A DNA stretch of 60,614 nt from Pseudomonadota bacterium (GCA_023388075.1 JAEWGX010000094.1:1-60614); one strand, 5' to 3'; shown: positions 44,201 through 52,936, counted from the first letter of the stretch. Numbers and translations: made by a program. The notes: generated by a model from the letters alone, not told the origin.

Positions 44201-45151
44201 CTACTCCGCGCGAATGCCGGCCTTTTGCAGGAACGGGATCCAGCGGTCGAAATCACCCGCCAGCTTGGACTCGAAGTCCGCCATGTTCATCGGCTCGCTC
44301 AGGCCGGCATCCGAAAGCTTCGCCGCGACCTGCGGCGAGCGCACCGCCTTCAGCAGGCCCTGCTCGAGCTGCTTCTTGACGTCTGCCGGCGTGCCGGCGG
44401 GCACCATCGCGGTGTAGTAGTTGCTCATCATCAGCTCCGGCAGGCCCGCCTCGGTGGCGGTCGGCACGTCGGGAAGCTTGGGCGAGCGCTTGGTGTCATA
44501 GATCACCAGCGCCTTGAGGCGGCCGTCCTTCACATGCGGCTGCAGCACGGGAACGTCCGCGTTCAGCATGTCGATCTGGCCGCCGAGCAGGTCGGTGATC
44601 GCCGGTGCCGCGCCCTTGTAGGGTACGTGCTGGACCTTGGTGCCGGCCGCCATGTTGAACAGCTCGCCGCCCACGTGCATGGTGGATCCGACGCCGGTGG
44701 AGCCGTAGTTCAGCGCCGCGCCACCCTTGGCCTTTGCGATGAGCTCCTGCACCGTGTTCACGCCGAGCGAAGGCCGCGCCACCAGCAGCGTCTGCACCTG
44801 GCCGATCAGCATCACCGGCTCCAGGTCCTTCTTCGGATCGTAGGGCAGCGACGGCGTCGTGCCGGCCGAGAAGACATAACCCGAGGTAGCCATCAGGACC
44901 GTCGCGCCGTCCGGCGGGGACTTGGCCACGAAGTTGGCGCCGACCGTGCCGCCGGCACCGCCGCGGTTCTCCACGATCACCGTCTTGCCGAGCTCGGTGG
45001 CGAGCGCCGGCGCGATGGTCCGCGTCACCTGATCCACCGGCCCGCCGGCGGCGAAGGGCACCACCAGCTTGACAATGTCGGCGGCCGCCGCAGGCGCGGC
45101 GAAGGTGGCGGTCGCGATGGCGGCGACAATGGGCTTCAGCAACTTGGTCAT
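44201..45151 (-). CDS. Bug/TctC-type tripartite tricarboxylate transporter binding protein
   Basis: 316 residues with a signal peptide ending AAAAD (about 24 residues). Bug-family signatures: IVKLVVPFAAGGPVDQVTRTIAPALATELGKTVIVENRGGAGGTVGA and DGATVLMATSGYVF, LNYGSTGVGSTMHV. Carboxylates are the usual ligands; the two membrane subunits (TctA, TctB) are not nearby. Part of a set with lactonase, RraA-like and aldolase genes. GAGGAG precedes the ATG. Confidence 0.92.
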   Translation of the reverse strand: MTKLLKPIVAAIATATFAAPAAAADIVKLVVPFAAGGPVDQVTRTIAPALATELGKTVIVENRGGAGGTVGANFVAKSPPDGATVLMATSGYVFSAGTTPSLPYDPKKDLEPVMLIGQVQTLLVARPSLGVNTVQELIAKAKGGAALNYGSTGVGSTMHVGGELFNMAAGTKVQHVPYKGAAPAITDLLGGQIDMLNADVPVLQPHVKDGRLKALVIYDTKRSPKLPDVPTATEAGLPELMMSNYYTAMVPAGTPADVKKQLEQGLLKAVRSPQVAAKLSDAGLSEPMNMADFESKLAGDFDRWIPFLQKAGIRAE

Positions 45152-45218
45152 CGGATCTCCTCGATCATGGTTTGAAGGTCGCGCGGCCGCGGTGCGGCTG
45201 CGGGCGATTCATTGCGGG

Positions 45219-46115
45219 TCAGCCGGCAAAGCGCGGCTCCGGTAGCCCGCGCACGCCGGGATCCAGTGCGAGGACGCATCCGGCGAGCGGTTCGGCCGCG
45301 AGCTGCTCCGGCGTGAACCGCTGCGAGTGGCTGGTGATGTAGAGCGTGTCGAGGTCGTCGCCACCGAAGGCCGGGCAGGTGGGATTGGTGACCGGCAGCT
45401 GGATGACGCGGTCGACCCGGCCGTCGGGCGCGAGCCGCACCAGCTGGCCGGTCGCGACCATGCAATTCCAGACGAAGCCTTCCCGATCCACCGCCGTCCC
45501 GTCCGGCCTTCCCTTCTGGTGCGTCCAGTCCTTGAAGACGCGGCGGTTGGAGATTGCCCCGTCGTCGGCGTCGAAGTCGAAGCGCCAGATCACCTGATCG
45601 TGGGTGTCGGCGAAGTACATCGTGCGGTCGTCGGGGCTCCAGGCGATCGAGTTGGGCAACACGAAGCCGTCGAGCATCGCGTGGCAGGAGTGATCCGGAT
45701 CGAAGCGATAGAGCGTGCCCTCCGGATCACGCCGGAGGTCCAGCATGCTGCCCACCCAGAACCGCCCGCGCCGATCGGTCTTGCCGTCGTTGAGGCGGTG
45801 CTCCGGCTTGTCCGGCTCCGGATGGTGCAACAGGCGTGGCGCCTGGCCGTCGGCAGGGTCGAAGCCGAAGATGCCGCGGTTCGTCGCGAGCAGGAAGCCG
45901 CCCTGCTCGCGCAGCGCGATCGAGCCGACCTGCAGGTCCTGCGGCAGCCGCTGGGCCGCATGCTCGCCGGTGCGGGGATCGAACCACTGCAATGCCGGGC
46001 GGCGCACGTCCACCCACCAGAGCCTCGCTGTCCGGTCGCACCACAGGGGCACTTCGCCGAGGATGTCGGCAGATCGGACGACGCACTGGATGTCGGGAGT
46101 CGCTGGGCTGGCCAT
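45219..46115 (-). CDS. SMP-30/gluconolactonase family protein
   Basis: 298-residue six-bladed propeller. Metal ligands are in place: Glu21 in ILGEVPLW, Asn in HRLNDGKTDRRGRFWVG, Asn in VLPNSIAWSPDDRTMYFADT and Asp in GRPDGTAVDREGFVWN. It likely hydrolyses a sugar lactone to the aldonic acid, which would feed the aldolase/Bug cluster. No signal peptide, so cytosolic. Confidence 0.9.
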   Translation of the reverse strand: MASPATPDIQCVVRSADILGEVPLWCDRTARLWWVDVRRPALQWFDPRTGEHAAQRLPQDLQVGSIALREQGGFLLATNRGIFGFDPADGQAPRLLHHPEPDKPEHRLNDGKTDRRGRFWVGSMLDLRRDPEGTLYRFDPDHSCHAMLDGFVLPNSIAWSPDDRTMYFADTHDQVIWRFDFDADDGAISNRRVFKDWTHQKGRPDGTAVDREGFVWNCMVATGQLVRLAPDGRVDRVIQLPVTNPTCPAFGGDDLDTLYITSHSQRFTPEQLAAEPLAGCVLALDPGVRGLPEPRFAG

Positions 46116-46189
46116 GAGAGTGATTCGATCCTTCGGTTGCTCTGTTCTTGATCGCGCTGCGCAGAGGGAGTCGACCCTTCTGCGCGGTG

Positions 46190-46987
46190 CTACTTGTACC
46201 GGGTGGCCGCCAGCGTGGCGAGGTCGATGCCGGCCGCGATGTCCCGCTTCTGCTTGTCATCGCCGGCGGCGATGCGCTCGGCTTCCTGCAGCACGGCCGG
46301 AATGTGCGCGAACGGGACGAAGACGACGCCGGCGTCATCGGCCACCACCAGGTCGCCGGCTTCGACGGCGACGCCGGCGATGCGCACCGGGCCGTTGATC
46401 GCGACCGTCCGCAGGCGCCATTTGCCGGTGACCGGCGTCACGCCGCGCGACCAGACGGGAAACCCGAGGGCCTGCGATGCCTGCGGATCCCGGTACGAGC
46501 CGTCGATGATCGCGCCCGCGCAGCCGGCCCGCGCGGCGACGGTGGCGGACTGCCCGCCCATGTTGGAAGCGCCGGTCAGGCCTTCGATGACGACCACGTC
46601 GCCGGGCCGCGCCAGGTTGTAGGCCTCCTGCTCTCCCATCAGGCCGACGCCCGAGGCAGCCGCGCGCGTCACCGAGTCGCTGCGTTCGACATTGCGCACC
46701 GTCACCGCCTGCCCGACGATGCGCTGGCCAGGCAGGTTCGGCGCGAGCGTCGCAGCCGCGATGGCGCCGCGAAGCCCGAGCTGGTCCATGGCGTCCGAAA
46801 CGCTGCCGGCCAGGTCCTCGAGCTGCCTGAAGCGATCGAGGATGCCCGGCTCCAGCCCGGGCAGGTCGAGCCGCAGGATGGCCTCCCGCGGGACCCGTCC
46901 CGTCAGCTTCCTCTCCGCACCCAAGCGCTCCTCCTCGCGGGCCGCACGCCGGCCCGGCATCCATCCTTCCGGGACTGTAACCGCCAT
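46190..46987 (-). CDS. RraA-like protein (HMG/CHA aldolase family)
   Basis: 265 residues. The RraA/HMG aldolase fold with DAMDQLGLRGAI, RIVGQAVTVR, DVVVIEGLTG, AGCAGAIIDGSYRDPQ, SRGVTPVTGKW and AGDLVVADDAGVVFVP. The Asp and Arg in GSYRDP match the aldolase active site, so a 4-hydroxy-4-methyl-2-oxoglutarate-type or dicarboxylate aldolase role is more likely than RNase E inhibition. The N-terminal extension (~35 residues) is unusual. A TTG at 47011 is in frame but lies in the operator-like repeat; ATG 46987 is more plausible. Confidence 0.82.
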   Translation of the reverse strand: MAVTVPEGWMPGRRAAREEERLGAERKLTGRVPREAILRLDLPGLEPGILDRFRQLEDLAGSVSDAMDQLGLRGAIAAATLAPNLPGQRIVGQAVTVRNVERSDSVTRAAASGVGLMGEQEAYNLARPGDVVVIEGLTGASNMGGQSATVAARAGCAGAIIDGSYRDPQASQALGFPVWSRGVTPVTGKWRLRTVAINGPVRIAGVAVEAGDLVVADDAGVVFVPFAHIPAVLQEAERIAAGDDKQKRDIAAGIDLATLAATRYK

Positions 46988-47002
46988 CGGAGGTGAAATC
47001 AA

Positions 47003-47023
47003 GAATCCCAAATGCTAGGATTC
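47003..47023. promoter_or_regulatory. Inverted repeat GAATCC-N9-GGATTC, candidate IclR operator
   Basis: GAATCC (47003-47008) and GGATTC (47018-47023) are perfect complements nine bases apart. They lie between the divergent RraA-like gene (ATG 46987) and the IclR gene. A 21-base dyad of this layout fits an IclR-dimer site. Confidence 0.5.
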
Positions 47024-47072
47024 GTTCGAGCGCCTGGCCCGGCGCGGAGAATCTCGACCCGAGGAGGAGCGA

Positions 47073-47867
47073 ATCGGTCCCACTGCCCCCACCAGCCTCG
47101 GCAAGGCGCTGGAGATCCTCGATCTCTTCTCGCTGGACGCGCCGCTGGTGCGGGTCGAGGCGATCGAGCGCCGGCTCGGCTACACCCGCTCCACCGCGTA
47201 CCGCTACCTGAAGGAGCTGTGCGATGCCGGCCTGCTGGCGCCGTTGTCCGGCGGCGTCTACAGCCTGGGGCCGCGCATCATGGAGCTCGAGCGCCTGCTG
47301 GAGCTGACCGATCCGCTCTACACCGCCGGCCGCACGGTCCTGAGCGCCGGACGATCACGGCGCAATGTCTATCTGCTCCACAGCCTCTACCGGGACAAGG
47401 TGCTGTGCATCTTCAAGGCGGGACCGGACGCGCTGCTGTACCGCGGCCAGAAGGTGGTGGTGCGGCGCGCGCGCGGGCTCCCCTTTCCGCTCTACCAGGG
47501 CGCCGCATCGCTCGCGCTGTTCGCCCACATGTCCTCGCACCGGATCAGGCAGATCTGGCTGAAGGACGCCGAGCGGATCGCGCGAGCGGGACTCGGCACC
47601 ACGCCGGAGGAGCTGAAGGCGACCCTGGCGACCATCCGTCGCCAGGGCTATGCGACCAGCCATGGGCAGATCACGCCGCTGCTCGCCGGCGTTGCCGTCC
47701 CGATCTTCCGTCCGGACGACGGCCGGTTGGTCGGCAGCCTCGCGCAGACCTTCACCGCGGACGCGATCGACGACCTCGCGATCGCGCGCGCGGCGGCACG
47801 GCTCACGCAGATGGGACAGGAGATCGGCGCGTTGTACGTGAAGGCGGCCGGCAGTCGCGGAACCTAG
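47073..47867 (+). CDS. IclR family transcriptional regulator
   Basis: About 264 residues. Winged HTH: TSLGKALEILDLFSLDAPLVRVEAIERRLGYTRSTAYRYLKELCDAGLL (read through the odd start region), then the effector domain (LSAGRSRRNVYLLHSLYR, YQGAASLALFAHMS, YATSHGQITPLLAGVAVPIFRPDDG). The nearest standard start, GTG 47148, would remove the first HTH helix. The frame is open upstream, and a perfect GAGGAGGAG site precedes ATC at 47073, where ATG would be expected. I annotate from there, with 47148 as fallback. Probably controls the divergent sugar-acid cluster. Confidence 0.75.
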   Translation: MGPTAPTSLGKALEILDLFSLDAPLVRVEAIERRLGYTRSTAYRYLKELCDAGLLAPLSGGVYSLGPRIMELERLLELTDPLYTAGRTVLSAGRSRRNVYLLHSLYRDKVLCIFKAGPDALLYRGQKVVVRRARGLPFPLYQGAASLALFAHMSSHRIRQIWLKDAERIARAGLGTTPEELKATLATIRRQGYATSHGQITPLLAGVAVPIFRPDDGRLVGSLAQTFTADAIDDLAIARAAARLTQMGQEIGALYVKAAGSRGT

Positions 47868-47886
47868 CCGGCGAGCAAACCGGTTC

Positions 47887-48000
47887 GTGAGATCTAAGTA
47901 CGATGCCTTCGGCAAGGGCGACGTGGCGACGGTGGTGGCTGCGCTGGGCTTCCAGCAGTACACGGACACGCGGCAGTGGGTGGACGCGGGCAAGACCTGA
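47887..48000 (+). pseudogene. SnoaL-like protein remnant with internal deletion
   Basis: A 37-codon frame reads YDAFGKGDVATVVAAL, the first helix of SnoaL/NTF2-like proteins, joined directly to GFQQYTDTRQWVDAGK, which matches their last strand and C-terminus. Some 90 residues between are gone. The frame begins at GTG 47887, right after the iclR stop. Confidence 0.5.
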
Positions 48001-48818
48001 CACTCGAGGCGCGGCTGTCGCGCTTCCCACGGGTCGGCCTCGCCCGCCTGCCCACTCCGCTCGAGCCGCTGCCGCGCTTGACCGCGGCGCTCGGCGGGCC
48101 GCGGCTCTGGGTCAAGCGCGAAGACTGCACCGGCTTCGGCTTCGGCGGCAACAAGCTGCGCAAGCTGGACTTCGTGCTGCACGAGGCACGGGCCGCCGGC
48201 GCCGACACGCTCGTGTCCGGCGGGGTGGTGCAATCGAACAGCCAGCGCCAGGTGGCCGCCGCGGCGGCTCGCCTCGGCCTGGCATGCCACCTCGCGGTCT
48301 ACCACGGCCGGGTGGCGGCACCTGGCCCGGAGTACGAGCAGAACGGCAATGCGCTGCTCACCCGCCTCTTCGGTGCCACGCTTCACGACGTGCCGTGGGA
48401 CGGCGACCGCAACGGCGCGATCGACCGGCTCGCCGCGCGCCTGCGCGACGAAGGTGCCCGGCCTTATGTCGTACCCTACGGCGTGTCCTCCGGGCTCGGC
48501 GCGGTCGGCTATGCCTCGGCAACTACGGAGATCGCGGCGCAATGCGGCGACCTCGGTTTCGTGCCGGCCGCGATCGTCCACTGCTCGGGCAGCGGCGCGA
48601 CCCAGGCCGGGCTCGCCGTCGGCGCGGCGGCCTGCCTGCCGGACACGCAGGTGCTCGGCATCGACATCGACGCCGAGCCGGCTCGGGTTCGCCGCGACGT
48701 GCGGCGGATCGCAACCGAAGCCGCCAACCTGCTGGACATGCCGTTTGACCTCGGACGCATCGAGGTGATCGCCGGACACGCCGCGATCTTCGCGTATCGC
48801 GCAGCGCTGTCTACCTGA
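47976..48818 (+). pseudogene. Truncated D-cysteine desulfhydrase/ACC deaminase-like gene
   Basis: A fold-type II PLP enzyme: RVGLARLPTPLEPLPRLTAALGGPRLWVKREDCTGFGFGGNKLRKLDF with the PLP Lys in GGNKLRKL, and GVVQSNSQRQ. The last recognisable part ends near EVIAGHAAIFAYRAALST; the usual GYGVPT/EGILLDPVYTGKA C-terminus, some 60-70 residues, is missing (the family is ~330, here 280 at most). No good start codon precedes the first conserved residues; the GTG at 47976 lies inside the SnoaL remnant. It is probably inactive. Confidence 0.65.
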
Positions 48819-48927
48819 TCCGATCGGCGATCCGATAAAAAAAGCGCGGTCAGAAGCAAAACGTTGTTCGCCTTCCTGGTGCCCTGGATTCCTAGAATTC
48901 GGGCAGCCACAACCGACGGAGACGTAC

Positions 48928-49899
48928 ATGCGACGACGCTTTCTGGCCTTGGGCCTTCTGGCAGCTTCCACGTTCGCGATCCAGGCCGCGCCTGCCTTGG
49001 CCGCCTGGCCCGAGCGAACGATCCACCTGGTCGTGCCCACCGGCGCCGGCGGCATCACGGACCAGCTCGCCCGGATCCTGGGCGAGCGACTCGGCACGAT
49101 CCTTGGCCAGCCGATCGTGATCGAGAATCGGGCCGGCGCGAGCGGGGTCATCGGCACCGCGCGGGTCGCCCAGGCAGCCCCGGACGGCTATACCCTGCTC
49201 ATGGCGTTCCCGTCCCACGTCGCCAATCCGTCCACGCAGAAGTCGCTGCCCTACGACACCGTGAAGGACTTCGCCCCGGTATCGAAGGTCGGCCAGGTCG
49301 CGCAGATCCTCGTCGTCGACGCGAACCGCGGCAAGACCAGCCTGGAGGAGATCATGGCGAAGGCCCGCAGCGGCCCCGAAGCGGCGTCGTACGGGTCGGT
49401 CGGCAACGGCAGCCTGGGCGCGCTGTGCGCGCAGCTCTTCGGCGAGCAGATCGGCGCCAAGCTGCTCTCGGTCACCTTCAAGGGCGAGCCGGATGTCGTG
49501 ATGGCGCTGAACCGGGGGGACATCGATTTCGCGTTCGTATCCCCGCCGGCCGCGCTGCCGCAGATCGCCGCCGGCAAGTTGAAGGCGATCGGCATCTCCT
49601 CGCCCGACCGGCTGGTGGCCGAGAAGGAGATTCCCACGGTGGCCGAAGCCGGCCTGCCCGGGTATGCGGTGACCGGCTGGAACGCGATCTTCGCGCCCGC
49701 CGGCACGCCGGTCGAGATCACGGAGAAGCTGAATGCCGCGATCAACCAGGCGCTCTCGGATCCGGGCCTCGCCGATCGCTTCGTGAAGCTCGGGGTGCCC
49801 CCGCTGGGCGGCTCGCGGGAGGAGCTCCAGGCCTCGGTCGTCGCGGACATCGAACGGGTCCGCAAGGCGCTCGCCGCGGTCGGGTTCCAGCCCCAGTGA
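48928..49899 (+). CDS. Bug/TctC-type substrate-binding protein (second)
   Basis: 323 residues. Signal peptide of about 25 residues ending ALAAW. Bug motifs: IHLVVPTGAGGITDQLARILGERLGTILGQPIVIENRAGASGVIGTA and DGYTLLMAFPS, and the binding-cleft YGSVGNGS. It is followed by an alpha/beta hydrolase and a hydroxyacid oxidase gene. No TctAB genes nearby. Another orphan Bug protein, as is common in Burkholderiales. Confidence 0.92.
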   Translation: MRRRFLALGLLAASTFAIQAAPALAAWPERTIHLVVPTGAGGITDQLARILGERLGTILGQPIVIENRAGASGVIGTARVAQAAPDGYTLLMAFPSHVANPSTQKSLPYDTVKDFAPVSKVGQVAQILVVDANRGKTSLEEIMAKARSGPEAASYGSVGNGSLGALCAQLFGEQIGAKLLSVTFKGEPDVVMALNRGDIDFAFVSPPAALPQIAAGKLKAIGISSPDRLVAEKEIPTVAEAGLPGYAVTGWNAIFAPAGTPVEITEKLNAAINQALSDPGLADRFVKLGVPPLGGSREELQASVVADIERVRKALAAVGFQPQ

Positions 49900-49955
49900 C
49901 CGGCCCCAGCCAATTCCGCAGCACCCATCCCGAATCATCGACAGCGGAGCAAGCC

Positions 49956-50759
49956 GTGCCCTACCTGGACATCGCACCGGATTTCAAGCCCTACTACGAG
50001 ATCCACGACTTCACCGACCCATGGACGAAGCCCGAGACCATCGTCTTCGTCCACGGCTTCACCGAGAACACCACGGCCTATCGCGCCTGGATTCCGCACC
50101 TGTCCCGCCAGTACCGGCTGGTCATGTTCGATCTGCGCGGCTTCGGCAAGACCGCGCCGGTGGACGAGGACTTCAAGTACACCACCGACCTCTATGTCGA
50201 CGATCTCGTTCGCGTGATCAACGCGCTGGCCGGCGAGCCGGTCCATCTGGTCGCGGCGAAGAGCGGCTGCATCACGTTGATCCGGCTGGCCGCGACCCGC
50301 CCGGACCTGGTGCGTTCGATCACGCTGGCCTGCCCGCCGCTGGTCGCCCCGGGCGGCAAGGACTGGCTGCCGTACATGGTGAGCGATGGCATGCGGGCAT
50401 GGGCACGCCGGACGATGCCGGCCCGACTGGGCTACGACGTGCCTCCGGCCATGATCGACTGGTGGGTCGACATGATGGGCGCCACCGAGCTCTCGACCGC
50501 CAAGGCTTACCTCAAGTGGGTCGGGACGACGGAGTCCGGAAAGGACCTCCCGTCGGTCACCTGCCCTACCCTCATCATCCTTGCCGATCCGAAGGGCAGC
50601 ACCAATGCTGCCGCCGGGCAGGTGCCGGTTGAACGGGTGCGGGAGCTTGCGCCGAAGGCAGAGCTGGTGCTGCTGCCCTATGACTGCTATCACCCGTCCG
50701 GTTCCCACCCGGACGAGTGTGCGCAGGCCATGCTCGAGTTCCTGAAACGCCGCCGCTGA
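49956..50759 (+). CDS. Alpha/beta hydrolase with variant elbow
   Basis: 267 residues from GTG 49956, CGGAG upstream. Alpha/beta hydrolase fold: VFVHGFTENTTAYRAW oxyanion loop, MFDLRGFGKTAPV, nucleophile Ser103 in VAAKSGC, acid Asp211 in ILADPKGS, His246 in DCYHPSG. The elbow AKSGC replaces the usual GxSxG but still fits small-x-nucleophile-x-small. Substrate unknown. It lies 10 bases before the hydroxyacid oxidase gene. Confidence 0.87.
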   Translation: MPYLDIAPDFKPYYEIHDFTDPWTKPETIVFVHGFTENTTAYRAWIPHLSRQYRLVMFDLRGFGKTAPVDEDFKYTTDLYVDDLVRVINALAGEPVHLVAAKSGCITLIRLAATRPDLVRSITLACPPLVAPGGKDWLPYMVSDGMRAWARRTMPARLGYDVPPAMIDWWVDMMGATELSTAKAYLKWVGTTESGKDLPSVTCPTLIILADPKGSTNAAAGQVPVERVRELAPKAELVLLPYDCYHPSGSHPDECAQAMLEFLKRRR

Positions 50760-50769
50760 TCGGTCGTCC

Positions 50770-51930
50770 ATGGCGCGAACGCTGGAGGCCTGCCTTGCCG
50801 TCGACGACTTCGAGCGCGCGGCCCGGCGGGTGCTTCCCAGGCCGATCTTCGGCTACGTGAGCGCGTTCGCCGAGGACGGGCAGTCGTTCGACGCAAACCG
50901 GGAAGCCTTCCGGCGCTGGTCGTTCAACCCCGGGATTCTGGTCGACACGAGCCAGCGGACACAGGCAAGGCAGCTGTTCGACGTCGAGTACCGGGTGCCG
51001 TTCGGCATGGCGCCGGTCGGGCTCAGCGCGCTCTACACCTATCGCGGCGACCTGGCGCTCACCGAGATCGCGCGGGACCGCATGCTGCCGATGGTGCTCA
51101 GCTCGTCCTCCCTGATACCGATGGAGGACATCGCGCGCGCGAACCCCGGCGCCTGGTTCCAGGCCTACCTGCCGGGGGACATCACGAAGATCGACGCGCT
51201 AGTCGACCGGGTGAAGCGCGCCGGCTTCCGGACCCTGGTCGTGACCGTCGATACGCCGGCCAACCCGAATCCCGAGAGCTACCGGCGCGCCGGCTTCCGC
51301 AGCCCGCTGCAGTGGTCGCCGCAGCTGGTGTGGCAAGGCATCACCCATCCGCGCTGGACCGCCGGCACGTTCCTCCGGACGGTCGTACGCCACGGCCTGC
51401 CGCACTTCGAGAACAACTACGCCACGCGCGGCGTGGCCATCCTGGCGCGCAACGTCGAGCGGTCCTTCGCCGACCGCAGCCGCCTGACCTGGGCGCATCT
51501 GCGCCGGGTCAGGGAGCTCTGGCCGCATCGCCTGGTGATCAAGGGCGTGCTGCGGGCCGACGACGCGGCAACCGCTTGTGACCTGGGCGTGGACGGCATC
51601 GTCGTGTCCAACCACGGCGGCCGCCAGCTGGACGGTGCCCGCGCGCCGCTCTCGGTGCTGCCGGAGATCGTGCAGCGTTGCCCGGGCGTGCCGATCCTGA
51701 TCGACGGCGGCATCCGGCGCGGCACGGACGTGCTCAAGGCCCTGGCGCTGGGCGCCGCGTTCGTGCTGCTCGGCCGGCCGTTCGCCTATGCCGCGGCGGC
51801 CGGCGGGCGCCCCGGGATCACGCGGCTGATCGACCTGCTGGAGGCGGAGATCGATCGCGACATGGCCATGCTCGGCATCTGCCGGCTCGACGAGCTGACG
51901 CCGGACCGCCTGGTGGCGACGTCGCCATGA
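50770..51930 (+). CDS. FMN-dependent alpha-hydroxy acid dehydrogenase/oxidase
   Basis: 386-residue TIM barrel of the lactate/glycolate/mandelate oxidase family. N-terminal SFNPGILVDTSQRTQARQLFDVEYRVPFGMAPVG, the proton-accepting His in VSNHGGRQLDG (~282), and LIDGGIRRGTDVLKALALGAAFVLLGRPF that binds FMN phosphate. It converts an L-2-hydroxy acid to the 2-keto acid. Whether it is an oxidase or a dehydrogenase is not clear from sequence. Likely forms an operon with the upstream Bug protein and hydrolase: binding, hydrolysis, oxidation. Confidence 0.92.
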   Translation: MARTLEACLAVDDFERAARRVLPRPIFGYVSAFAEDGQSFDANREAFRRWSFNPGILVDTSQRTQARQLFDVEYRVPFGMAPVGLSALYTYRGDLALTEIARDRMLPMVLSSSSLIPMEDIARANPGAWFQAYLPGDITKIDALVDRVKRAGFRTLVVTVDTPANPNPESYRRAGFRSPLQWSPQLVWQGITHPRWTAGTFLRTVVRHGLPHFENNYATRGVAILARNVERSFADRSRLTWAHLRRVRELWPHRLVIKGVLRADDAATACDLGVDGIVVSNHGGRQLDGARAPLSVLPEIVQRCPGVPILIDGGIRRGTDVLKALALGAAFVLLGRPFAYAAAAGGRPGITRLIDLLEAEIDRDMAMLGICRLDELTPDRLVATSP

Positions 51931-51976
51931 CGCGGTGGCGTCGGCCGGATCACGCCGCGAAGTCCAGGGTCGCGCT

Positions 51977-52870
51977 TCAGCCCTTGCGTACCCGGGGCTG
52001 CCTTACGAAATCCAACGCGACCTCGTGGATCGTGCGCAGCAGGCGGACATTCGCCCCGTTGTCGTCCCAGAACACGCCCATGTCGCGCGATGGCGGCCGA
52101 CCCGGCAGCGCGAGGCGCACGATGCCGAGCCGCGCGAGCCACGCCGGCGCCCAGTCCGGCACCAGGGCGACACCCAGGCCGGCCGCGACGAGATAGGCGA
52201 TGGTGTCCAGCATGTCCACTTCGAGCCGCTCGCGCGGCACGATGCGGTTGCGACGCATCCAGCTCTCGGCAATCTGCCCGCCGCGCAGCTCGCGGTCGAA
52301 GCGAAGCAGCGGCCGCTCCTGCAGCAGGCGCAGTGGATCGGCGTCCTCCGGGGTTCCGGGCGGCGCGAGCAGGACCAGCCGTTCCCGCTTGATCGCCCGC
52401 CATTCGAAGCCTTTCGGCAATCCGTGTTCCGGCTGCACGATCAGCGCGGCATCGAGGTCGCGGGAGACGACGCGGCCGAACAGCCAGGTGGACGCGCCGG
52501 AGGCCACCTGGATGCGCAGGTCGGGATGCAGGCGATAGAGCGCCTCCAGCACTGCCGGCGTCAGCTCGGCGAGGGTCGAGGTCGCCACGCCGAGGCGAAG
52601 CTCGCCGAGCCGCTCTTCGCTGTTCGCGATCGCCTGCAGGTCGCGCGCCTGCTTGACCAGGTCCCGCGCGCGCTCGAGGATTCGCAGGCCGGCCTCCGTC
52701 GGCCGCGCGCGGCGTCCGGCCCGCGCGACCAGCGCGGTGCCGACCTCATGCTCCAGCGAGCGGATCCGGGCGGCCAGCGCCGCCGGCGTGAGGTTGAGGC
52801 GACGAGCCGCGTCGGCAAACGAGCCGTGCTCGCAAACGGCGACAAAGCCCTGCAAATAGCGCGTATCCAC
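51977..52870 (-). CDS. LysR family transcriptional regulator
   Basis: 297 residues. N-terminal wHTH (YLQGFVAVCEHGSFADAARRLNLTPAALAARIRSLEHEVGTALVARAGRRARPTEAG) followed by the type II periplasmic-like effector domain (LRLGVATSTLAELTP, AAGLGVALVPDWAPAW). GTG start at 52870. Divergent from the SMP-30/DapA gene set 66 bases away, so probably its regulator, and convergent with the hydroxyacid oxidase. Confidence 0.92.
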   Translation of the reverse strand: MDTRYLQGFVAVCEHGSFADAARRLNLTPAALAARIRSLEHEVGTALVARAGRRARPTEAGLRILERARDLVKQARDLQAIANSEERLGELRLGVATSTLAELTPAVLEALYRLHPDLRIQVASGASTWLFGRVVSRDLDAALIVQPEHGLPKGFEWRAIKRERLVLLAPPGTPEDADPLRLLQERPLLRFDRELRGGQIAESWMRRNRIVPRERLEVDMLDTIAYLVAAGLGVALVPDWAPAWLARLGIVRLALPGRPPSRDMGVFWDDNGANVRLLRTIHEVALDFVRQPRVRKG

Positions 52871-52936
52871 CGCGAGAATGATAGTTCAGCGCCGATGCGC
52901 ACCTGACGATCCACGACCGCACGAGCCCTTCCGACG

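Noticed and set aside
48823..48843. Hairpin ATCGG-CGAT-CCGAT followed by seven As, considered as a terminator.
   Set aside because: On the plus strand A rather than T follows; on the minus strand the T-run precedes the stem. Not a functional terminator in either direction.
44201..49899. Two Bug/TctC genes, considered as parts of full tripartite tricarboxylate transporters.
   Set aside because: No TctA or TctB membrane gene lies nearby, so they are annotated as orphan binding proteins.
52886..52906. TCAG/CTGA inverted repeat in the LysR intergenic region, considered as a LysR box.
   Set aside because: Four-base arms with a 13-base spacer are expected by chance; no T-N11-A context was convincing.
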